The position numbers and the translations under genes are program-made. Below the pieces are notes generated by a model. It saw nothing but the letters and a program-made list of their open reading frames with translations, searched no databases and had not been told where the DNA came from. A stretch of 50,089 nt of DNA from SCTG01 sp964384595. GTDB taxonomy: Bacteria > Nitrospirota > Nitrospiria > Nitrospirales > NS-4. The number at the start of each line of letters is the position of its first letter. The first letter of the stretch is position 1. The stretch covers positions 1-50,089 of the forward strand of contig CAYLLY010000008.1 in assembly GCA_964384595.1 (NCBI GenBank), written 5' to 3'. Positions 41,901 to 50,089 of the stretch are shown one piece after another.

Positions 41901-42680
41901 TCACACGTAAAAGCCGACCGACACGATGATGTCCAGCACCAGGCAGGCCGCGACCGTGTTCAGCATGGCCCGCGAGTTCTGCTGGGGCACCTCGGTCGTG
42001 GAGCCGACGACCGCGAGCCCGTGATGGCAGCAGATCACGGCGATGGCCAGCCCGAACAACGCGCTCTTGACGACGGTGATCACCACGTCGGCGATCGACA
42101 GCGCGTGCTCGATCTCCGTCAGGTACACCAGGAAGGGGATCGTGAGCGCGACCTTGGCCACCAGGAACCCCCCGATGACCGCTACCAGGTCGAAGTACAC
42201 GGTCAGGCAGATGATGGCGACGACCGCCCCGACCATGCGGGGCATCACGAGGAACCGGATGACGCTGATGCCCATCGCTTCGAGCGCGTCGATCTCCTGG
42301 CCCACTCGCATGTTGCCCAATTCCGTGCACATCGCGGTTCCCGACCGCCAGACCACGATGAAGGCCGTGAGCAGCGGCCCTAGCTCGCGGACCAGCGCCA
42401 CCACGACGACGCGGGCCAGAAACTCCCCGGCGCCGACTTGCGGCAGCGCGAGCCCCGCCTGGATGATGACGATGAGGCCCAGCAGCAGGGCCAGGGCGCC
42501 GACGACCGGCAACGCGTCGACGCCGGTGAAGAGGATCTGGCGGGCGATGCCCCGGAGCGCTTCATGCCGCCCGCGCCGGGCCGGAGAGAACAGCTCCTTG
42601 AAGCCGCGATAACTGAGGAACAGGATGTCCGCCGCGTAGGCGACGCCCTCGACCGTTTTCCTTCCGGTCCAAGCAATCAC
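41901..42680 (-). CDS. mlaE: MlaE-type permease
   Basis: This 259-residue integral membrane protein belongs to the MlaE permease family, the inner-membrane core of MCE lipid transporters. Typical stretches are ARQILFTGVDALPVVGALALLLG, VRELGPLLTAFIV, GTAMCTELGNMRVGQEIDALEAMG and the C-terminal GSTTEVPQQNSRAM. Five to six hydrophobic helices are visible. The start is a GTG 18 bases after the transaldolase stop, without an obvious ribosome site. It is followed by mlaF, mlaD and a TPR lipoprotein gene. Confidence 0.93.
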   Translation of the reverse strand: MIAWTGRKTVEGVAYAADILFLSYRGFKELFSPARRGRHEALRGIARQILFTGVDALPVVGALALLLGLIVIIQAGLALPQVGAGEFLARVVVVALVRELGPLLTAFIVVWRSGTAMCTELGNMRVGQEIDALEAMGISVIRFLVMPRMVGAVVAIICLTVYFDLVAVIGGFLVAKVALTIPFLVYLTEIEHALSIADVVITVVKSALFGLAIAVICCHHGLAVVGSTTEVPQQNSRAMLNTVAACLVLDIIVSVGFYV

Positions 42681-42698
42681 AACCGGCGCGGCCTGCGG

Positions 42699-43352
42699 CT
42701 ATCCCTTGGGGACGTTCTGTTTTTCCCAGTCCGACAGGAACTTCTTGAGGCCGATGTCGGTCAGCGGGTGCTGGACGAGCTGCTTGTACACGGCCAACGG
42801 CATCGTGCAGATGTCCCCGCCCATCTTGGCGGCCTCGACCACGTGCTGCGGGTGCCGTACGCTGGCGACCAGCACCTTCGTCTGGTAGTGATAATTCCGA
42901 TAGATGGTCACGATGTCCTGGATGAGTCCCATCCCGTGCTCGCTGATGTCGTCCAGCCGCCCGACGAAGGGGCTGACGCACCAGGCGCCGGCCTTGGCCG
43001 CCAGCAGGGCCTGAGTCGGCGAGAAGCACAGGGTGACGTTGACCTTTATCCCCTCGGCGGCCAGGGCCTTGCAGGCCTTCAGCCCCTCGGGAATCAGCGG
43101 GACCTTGACCACGATGTTCCTGTGGATCTTCGCGAGGTCCTTGCCCTCCTTGATCATCGCGTCGGCCTCGACGCTGACGACTTCCGCGCTGATCGGCCCG
43201 TCCACGATGGCGCAGATCTCCACGAGCAGGTCCTTGAAGCTGCGCCCTTCCTTGGCGACCAGGGACGGGTTGGTCGTGACGCCGTCCAGCACGCCCCAGC
43301 CGGCCGCTTCTCTGATCTCCTTCGTGTTGCCGGTATCCAGAAAGATCATCAT
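42699..43352 (-). CDS. TalC-type transaldolase
   Basis: This 217-residue enzyme is a short-form transaldolase that moves a three-carbon unit between sugar phosphates in the non-oxidative pentose phosphate pathway. The Schiff-base lysine is K83 (in VVKVPLIPEG). The substrate-binding stretch TTNPS (26-30), NVTLCF (105-110) and VRHPQHV are present. F110 lies where fructose-6-phosphate aldolase has tyrosine, which favours transaldolase activity. AAGGGAGG precedes the ATG at 7 bases. It heads the unit that continues into mlaE. Confidence 0.93.
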   Translation of the reverse strand: MMIFLDTGNTKEIREAAGWGVLDGVTTNPSLVAKEGRSFKDLLVEICAIVDGPISAEVVSVEADAMIKEGKDLAKIHRNIVVKVPLIPEGLKACKALAAEGIKVNVTLCFSPTQALLAAKAGAWCVSPFVGRLDDISEHGMGLIQDIVTIYRNYHYQTKVLVASVRHPQHVVEAAKMGGDICTMPLAVYKQLVQHPLTDIGLKKFLSDWEKQNVPKG

Positions 43353-43450
43353 GGTGAGCCTCCCTTGACGCGAATCGGGTTTGCGCCGGACCTGTTGTGG
43401 TATTCTAGGAGAACAGTTCGGTCATTGCAAACACGATTACGAGGTCATCT

Positions 43451-43759
43451 ATGGCACGGTTGGCCCTTGTCCTGGGAATCCTGATGTTCACGGCCGGGTG
43501 CGCGAGCAATCCCTACCTGGAGCAGTCCCTCAAGCCGGCGGCCCAGCGCCACGAAGCGAAGGAATGGTTTGAGAAGGAATGGGGGAAACCCTCCGGCACC
43601 TCGACGCGGTTTTTCGGCGGTGAGACCTGGACCTATTACCGGATTGCCGGAGGCACGGCCCGCATTCTCGGTGGGATCAATCCCCACGAATGCGAGATCA
43701 CCCTGAAGTTCGACAAGGAAGGCAAGCTGGACGACTACAGCTACTCCTCCGGCTGCTGA
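43451..43759 (+). CDS. Small lipoprotein of unknown function
   Basis: This 102-residue protein has a signal peptide with lipobox FTAGC (C17) and a mature part of about 85 residues with GETWTYYRIAGG and ITLKFDKEGKLDDYSYSSGC. The GxxWxY and DxxGKL pattern recalls SmpA/OmlA-type small lipoproteins, but the match is weak. GAGG lies 6 bases before the ATG. It is divergent from the transaldolase gene and convergent with nhaA. A possible -10 box (TATTCT) is at 43401-43406. Confidence 0.8.
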   Translation: MARLALVLGILMFTAGCASNPYLEQSLKPAAQRHEAKEWFEKEWGKPSGTSTRFFGGETWTYYRIAGGTARILGGINPHECEITLKFDKEGKLDDYSYSSGC

Positions 43760-43795
43760 CCGGACTCAACAGCCCTGGGAACCCTGCGCGACTTA

Positions 43796-45115
43796 CTAGC
43801 CCTCGCTTTGCCTGAGGATCCACCACCCCGCCGTCCCGGCAATGAGCGACCCGATCAGGATGCCCACCTTGGCCGTCGGCAGGAACGGGGTCTCGCCAAA
43901 CGCCAGGCCTGCGATGAACAGGGACATGGTGAAACCGATCCCGCCCAGACACCCGACGCCGACGATGTGCCTCCCCGTCACGCCCGTCGGCAGAGCCGCG
44001 AAGCCGCTGCGCACTGCAAGCCAGGAAAAGAGGGTGATGCCGATCAGCTTGCCGGCCACCAAGCCGAATATGACGCCGAGAGCAACCGAATGCGTCACGG
44101 TCGTCAGCAAGTCGCCACGGAGAACAACACCTGCGTTGGCCAACGCGAACACCGGCATGATGGCGAACGTCACCCAAGGGTGCAGGACGTGCTCCAAGCG
44201 CTCCATCGGAGTCTGCACGTCATGAGCCGCGGCAGCCAAGGCTCCCAGAGCCGCGTGATGATCCTCGGTCATAAAGTCTTCCCGACCGGAATGGCCCGCC
44301 TGCATGAATCTGTCCAGCATTCCCCTGCACCTTGCGAGAAACTCCCCGGTATCAAGTCGTGCGCGAGCCGGGATGGTCAGGGCGTTGAGCACTCCCGCGA
44401 TCGTGGGGTGGATTCCCGATAGCAGGAACGCCAGCCACACGCCGCCGATCCCCAGGATCGCGTAAACGAGGGGGTGCCGCACGCCTGCTCGGTTGGCTCC
44501 GATCAACGCGAGGAGAAACACAGCCCCGATGCCCAGGCTGTTCCAGGAGATTTGAGAGCTGTAGAAGAAGGCGATGACCAGCACAGCGCCCAGATCGTCC
44601 GCGATCGCCAACGCGGCCACGAAAATCTTCAGCACCGCCGGCGCCCGCGTCCCGAGCAAGGCCAGAACACCAAGCGCGAACGCGATGTCGGTGGCCATCG
44701 GAATGCCCCACCCGGAAGCGCCGGTCGTGCCGGCATTGAAGGCGGCGTAGATTGCGGCCGGCACCACCATCCCGCCCACCGCAGCAACGATGGGAAGCGC
44801 GGCGCGTTTCGGTGACGCCAGTTCCCCCACCAGTACTTCCCGCTTGATCTCGAGACCCACCACAAAAAAGAAGACGGACATGAGCCCATCGTTGATCCAG
44901 AGCAGAAGCGGCTTGGACAGGACAAAATCGGCAAAGCCCACCGTCACGGGTGTTTGCCACAGTGCAAAATACGATTCCCCCCACGGGGAATTGGCCCACA
45001 GCAGGGCCGCACCCGCGCACAGGAGCAGCAGAATGCCGCCCGAAGATTGGACTTTGGTGAATTCCTCGAACGGCCGCAAAACCCGCTCGATCGGAGTGTG
45101 AGGAGATCCCCTCAA
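43796..45115 (-). CDS. nhaA: Na+/H+ antiporter NhaA
   Basis: This protein of about 439 residues is a typical NhaA, an inner-membrane antiporter that expels Na+ (or Li+) in exchange for H+. The ion-binding aspartate pair is in ALAIADDLGAVL (residues 173-174), and FFFVVGLEIKRE and GIPMATDIAFALG are conserved. About twelve helices are visible. The TTG at 45115 is chosen because it forms a TTGA overlap with the upstream YHS gene's stop and gives an N-terminus (SPHTPIERVLRPFEEF) of usual length; a TTG at 45163 would overlap more. Confidence 0.93.
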   Translation of the reverse strand: MRGSPHTPIERVLRPFEEFTKVQSSGGILLLLCAGAALLWANSPWGESYFALWQTPVTVGFADFVLSKPLLLWINDGLMSVFFFVVGLEIKREVLVGELASPKRAALPIVAAVGGMVVPAAIYAAFNAGTTGASGWGIPMATDIAFALGVLALLGTRAPAVLKIFVAALAIADDLGAVLVIAFFYSSQISWNSLGIGAVFLLALIGANRAGVRHPLVYAILGIGGVWLAFLLSGIHPTIAGVLNALTIPARARLDTGEFLARCRGMLDRFMQAGHSGREDFMTEDHHAALGALAAAAHDVQTPMERLEHVLHPWVTFAIMPVFALANAGVVLRGDLLTTVTHSVALGVIFGLVAGKLIGITLFSWLAVRSGFAALPTGVTGRHIVGVGCLGGIGFTMSLFIAGLAFGETPFLPTAKVGILIGSLIAGTAGWWILRQSEG

Positions 45116-45378
45116 GCGGAGCCGAGCTTCTTCTGGTAGCTGGCGCGGCAGGTTTCGCTGCAAAAGAAAAAGGTCCGGTCGCCCTGCTGGAGGAAGAACG
45201 ACCCCTCTTTCGGCACGAACATCCCGCAGACCGGGTCCTGCATCATGTCGGACGGCTGTCCCGGCGATCCCACGGACCGGGCGACTTCCTTATCCTTGCC
45301 CAATAGGCCACGCAAAGCGCTCTTCACCATGAAATACACGATGATCAGCAAGATGCCGAGGACGATAAACCGCCACAT
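45112..45378 (-). CDS. Membrane-anchored YHS-type metal-binding protein
   Basis: This 88-residue protein has one N-terminal membrane helix (about 3-20), a short linker and a YHS/TRASH-like motif: DPVCGMFVP (48-56) and FFCSETCRASYQKKL (71-85). The three or four cysteines could hold a metal ion. Such proteins often go with metal export or envelope copper/zinc handling. It overlaps nhaA by 4 bases, so the two are translated together, but the functional link is unclear. Confidence 0.82.
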   Translation of the reverse strand: MWRFIVLGILLIIVYFMVKSALRGLLGKDKEVARSVGSPGQPSDMMQDPVCGMFVPKEGSFFLQQGDRTFFFCSETCRASYQKKLGSA

Positions 45379-45421
45379 GGAAGGAGCCTAGCAGAACCGC
45401 GGAAGAGGGGTCAAACGAGGG

Positions 45422-46123
45422 TTACCGCCGCTCGCCGTCGCCGCTGCCCTCGAAGCGCCGTTTCATGTCCATCGGCCCGCTTTCCGGCCCGCCCTGTCCC
45501 CGCTGCATCCGCTCCCGCATGTCTTTCTGGAACTTCGTGGTGATGAACAGGAACTTCACCTGCTGCTCCGGCGTCAGCAGTTCGCGCACGGCCTGTGTCC
45601 GCTCACGCCGCAGCCCCGCCATGGCGTCCTCCACCGCATAGACCCGCTCCAAGACCTGCTTCAGCGCGCCGCTGTCAACCGGGGGGCCTTCCGCAGGCGG
45701 CGCTTGCTCCGGCCCGCGCTCGCCGCCCTCGCGTGGCCCCCGCCGCATGTCCCTTCGCAGACCCTTCGCCTGCTCCCTCAAGGCTTGGAAGGCCTCCCGC
45801 CGCTGGCGTCGCAGATCCTCCCCCTTCTGATCCAGTTGCTCCAATCGCTGGCTGAGCCGGCTCCGCGTGGCCTCATCGAGATGGAGCTTCTGCAACAGCC
45901 GCTCCCGCTTTTTGGCCTCGAAGTGGCGGCCGCTCTCCTCTCCGTCTCCCTGGCCGCCGCCCGGTCCGCGCTCAGGCCCCGTCATGCGGTCCAGTTCTTC
46001 CATGACCGGCGGCACCGGTCTGGGGCCGCCCGGCCGCTCCATCTCCTGCGCGGGCGCCGGCGATGCCAGGAGGGCAACCAGCGCAAGCGCCATGCTACTG
46101 CGTCCCCAGATGTGTCGGTACAT
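45422..46123 (-). CDS. Periplasmic Spy/CpxP-like helical protein
   Basis: This 233-residue exported protein has a signal peptide (about 1-25, ending PAPAQ) and is then rich in Arg, Glu, Gln and Gly/Pro. Two helical blocks (about 70-125 and 150-215) contain LTPEQQVKFLFITTKFQKDMRERM, like the LTPEQ-containing chaperones and sensors of the Spy/CpxP/ZraP group. Function is inferred from this motif, composition and its place next to an ECF sigma/anti-sigma pair. GGGGGAAAT precedes the ATG. It is the last gene of that operon, 10 bases after the anti-sigma stop. Confidence 0.75.
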   Translation of the reverse strand: MYRHIWGRSSMALALVALLASPAPAQEMERPGGPRPVPPVMEELDRMTGPERGPGGGQGDGEESGRHFEAKKRERLLQKLHLDEATRSRLSQRLEQLDQKGEDLRRQRREAFQALREQAKGLRRDMRRGPREGGERGPEQAPPAEGPPVDSGALKQVLERVYAVEDAMAGLRRERTQAVRELLTPEQQVKFLFITTKFQKDMRERMQRGQGGPESGPMDMKRRFEGSGDGERR

Positions 46124-46133
46124 ATTTCCCCCT

Positions 46134-46688
46134 TTAGATTTCTCCGAACAGCCGATCCACGGTCTGCCGGTCCAGGCGAGACGCCATCTCGGCCAGGATC
46201 ATATCGTGGTCCTCGTCCCAGAATTCCTGCCAATCCGCTTCGGCAAGCTGAGGTAAATCAGCATCAGCCGGCGGGGGCTGACCGCCGCGCGCCATGGGAG
46301 CCTGTACGACCGTTCGCTGCGGGGCCGGCGCCGGTCCCTGATCGAACACACCTCTGAGAAACCACGCGCCGACGAGCAGCAGGACCGACGCCGCGAGGGC
46401 CATCGGCCACCCCGCGATTCCCCTCCATAGGCGCGAAGGGATGGGGGGCCGTTCGCGCGCCAGCTCGCGGCGGACCCTGTCGGGAAATCCGCTCCAGAAT
46501 CGGTCGCCCGGGTCCGGCACCGTCACGCCCTTCACCCGGACCAGGACCTGGCGGACCGTCTCCATTTCGGCACGGCACCCCGCGCACCCGTCCAGATGGG
46601 CCGTGACGTCCCGCACGCGCGACGGCTCCAGGTCCAGTTCGAGATACGGCACGGTCAATCCCTTGATCTCGTTGCATGTCATGGTCAT
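46134..46688 (-). CDS. Zinc-finger anti-sigma factor
   Basis: This 184-residue protein has an N-terminal anti-sigma zinc finger (C5, H31, C35, C38; HxxxCxxC), one membrane helix (about 92-111) and a periplasmic tail. It should bind and inhibit the ECF sigma factor encoded just upstream, with the tail reading an envelope signal. The ATG overlaps the sigma stop (ATGA), the normal arrangement for such a pair. An adjacent ATG two codons on is an alternative start. Confidence 0.9.
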   Translation of the reverse strand: MTMTCNEIKGLTVPYLELDLEPSRVRDVTAHLDGCAGCRAEMETVRQVLVRVKGVTVPDPGDRFWSGFPDRVRRELARERPPIPSRLWRGIAGWPMALAASVLLLVGAWFLRGVFDQGPAPAPQRTVVQAPMARGGQPPPADADLPQLAEADWQEFWDEDHDMILAEMASRLDRQTVDRLFGEI

Positions 46689-47224
46689 CCCTCACCCGCC
46701 ACCAGGACGCGGCGGAGCTTGTCCACTGCGTGGTGGTAATTGGCCTTCGCGGCCCCCTCGGAGCAGCTCATGATCAGTCCGATCTCCGCGAAGGCGTGAT
46801 TGTGATAGACCCGCAGCACCAGGGCTTCCTTCTGCCTGGTCGGTAGCGTCCGGATCGCGTCGCCCAGGCGATCCTGCTGCTCGGCGCCGGCGAACTCCGC
46901 AAAGATGTCACGTGAGTCCGCCAGTTCCAGTTCGTGGACGTCCTCGTGCGATCGCCGCGCCCGATCGCGGATGGCGTTGCGGCAGAGGTTCATGCCGATC
47001 TGATAGAGCCAGGTGCGGAAGCTCGATTCGCGCTTGAAAAACTGGTGGTGCAGAAACGCCTGCACGAAGGTCCGTTGCGCCAGGTCTGCCGCGTCGGCAT
47101 GGTTCTCCAGCATCCGGTACGACAGATCGTAGATGGTCTTCTGATGGCGCTTGACCAGCTCTTCGAAGGCCGCCTCGTCGCCGGCCCCGTACCGGTCCAA
47201 CAACTGAAAATCCGACTCCGCCAT
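46685..47224 (-). CDS. ECF (RpoE-type) RNA polymerase sigma factor
   Basis: This 179-residue sigma-70-family factor has region 2 (about 15-85, with YRMLENHADAADLAQRTF and SSFRTWLYQIGMN) and region 4 (about 120-175, with LPTRQKEALVLRVYHNHAFAEIG and the helix-turn-helix). It directs RNA polymerase to stress-type promoters. It heads an operon with its anti-sigma factor and a Spy-like protein. A candidate autoregulated promoter lies at 47262-47289. Confidence 0.93.
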   Translation of the reverse strand: MAESDFQLLDRYGAGDEAAFEELVKRHQKTIYDLSYRMLENHADAADLAQRTFVQAFLHHQFFKRESSFRTWLYQIGMNLCRNAIRDRARRSHEDVHELELADSRDIFAEFAGAEQQDRLGDAIRTLPTRQKEALVLRVYHNHAFAEIGLIMSCSEGAAKANYHHAVDKLRRVLVAGEG

Positions 47225-47261
47225 CCCGCCCTCACCCGCCGGTTTCAGCCCCTATACTTGG

Positions 47262-47289
47262 TGAGACACGCCATTTCGCCAAAGGTTAC
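47262..47289 (-). promoter_or_regulatory. Candidate ECF-type promoter of the sigma operon
   Basis: Reading leftward, GTAACC (47289-47284) and GTCTCA (47267-47262) are separated by 16 bases. AAC in the -35 and the spacing fit ECF-sigma promoters, which often drive their own sigma gene. The start codon at 47224 lies about 30 bases beyond the expected transcription start. Confidence 0.35.
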
Positions 47290-47392
47290 ATGGGAAATTA
47301 TGCTTGGGGTTTCCATGGGTTGCAGTTTTCCCGACGATCAGGCTATGATGCGGGTATCATACGCCCCAGGACAAAGGAGGTTGAAGCACGTC

Positions 47393-47656
47393 ATGACCGT
47401 ACGCAGAACCGCCAAAGCCAAACACAACGCCCATGCAGCAGACATGAAGCACGCACGAAGAGTGACACCTCGCCTGACCCCGCGGGAACGCCAAGTCCTG
47501 AGCCTGGTGGCCCACGGCTACACCAGCCGGCAGATCGGCGAGAAACTGGGCATCAGCCCCCGCACGGCAGAAACCCATCGCGTCAACATCGGCCGCCGCT
47601 TGGGCATCCGCAACGTGGCGCAGATGGTCCGCTACGCCATCGAAAACAAGCTCTGA
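47393..47656 (+). CDS. Stand-alone LuxR/GerE-type HTH protein
   Basis: This 87-residue protein is a basic N-terminal tail plus a LuxR-type helix-turn-helix (about 26-86) with LTPRERQVLSLVAHGYTSRQIG and SPRTAETHRVNI. There is no receiver or ligand-binding domain, so it resembles GerE-type small regulators. AAAGGAGG lies 12 bases before the ATG at 47393; an in-frame TTG at 47381 directly abuts it. It is divergent from the ECF sigma operon and convergent with uvrA. Its targets are unknown. Confidence 0.82.
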   Translation: MTVRRTAKAKHNAHAADMKHARRVTPRLTPRERQVLSLVAHGYTSRQIGEKLGISPRTAETHRVNIGRRLGIRNVAQMVRYAIENKL

Positions 47657-47657
47657 T

Positions 47658-50089
<2,432 letters not shown>

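Overview
The window is a GC-rich, gene-dense bacterial chromosome segment with Gram-negative envelope genes: an Mla-type lipid transporter, outer-membrane beta-barrels, lipoproteins and two-partner secretion. The gene mix (mla genes behind a TalC-type transaldolase, NhaA, a YHS protein, a lone LuxR-type HTH protein, very large FecR-type surface proteins) suggests a Nitrospira-like member of the Nitrospirota. That assignment is inferred from gene content, not from a marker gene. A run of 100 Ns at 9211-9310 shows the sequence is a scaffold, probably metagenome-derived.

Layout. 1-280: two small leftward genes, the second cut by the window edge. 519-3831: a rightward signalling operon with a clear sigma-70 promoter, encoding a stand-alone receiver and two tandem, paralogous GAF-histidine kinases. 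4158-16370: one gene of more than 4,000 codons for a secreted FecR / beta-helix protein carrying two seven-repeat YVTN propellers. 16454-21609: a TIR/deoxyribosyltransferase-like protein, a leftward CHASE2-adenylyl cyclase-PilZ fusion, a TPR plus outer-membrane barrel protein resembling Slam exporters, and a HEPN-MNT toxin-antitoxin pair lying between two copies of the barrel gene's 3' end. 21987-35355: a tightly packed rightward operon encoding a TpsA adhesin with two TPS domains, its TpsB transporter, a secreted TPR-CHAT protease, a CHASE2-adenylyl cyclase, a DUF928 protein and a secreted protein of unknown function. 35325-47224: mainly leftward housekeeping and envelope genes (glycerate kinase, MltD-like transglycosylase, PilZ protein, transaldolase-mlaE-F-D-TPR lipoprotein, YHS-nhaA, ECF sigma-anti-sigma-Spy-like), with a family 5 uracil-DNA glycosylase and a small lipoprotein on the other strand. 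47393-50089: a small LuxR-type HTH protein and a partial uvrA.

How it may work together. The two adhesin loci each come with a CHASE2-adenylyl cyclase of the same subfamily and with an outer-membrane barrel candidate. The upstream regions of the receiver/kinase operon, the giant FecR adhesin and the TpsA operon carry the same dyad element (CTGTATC-N6-GATNCAG, with an extra GATACAG half-site at two of them). The most interesting reading is a single cell-surface regulon, with a two-component input, cAMP and c-di-GMP (PilZ) outputs, and two very large adhesins, one accompanied by a CHAT protease. The shared dyad is seen directly; the regulon is inference. No rRNA, tRNA, CRISPR array or insertion sequence was found.
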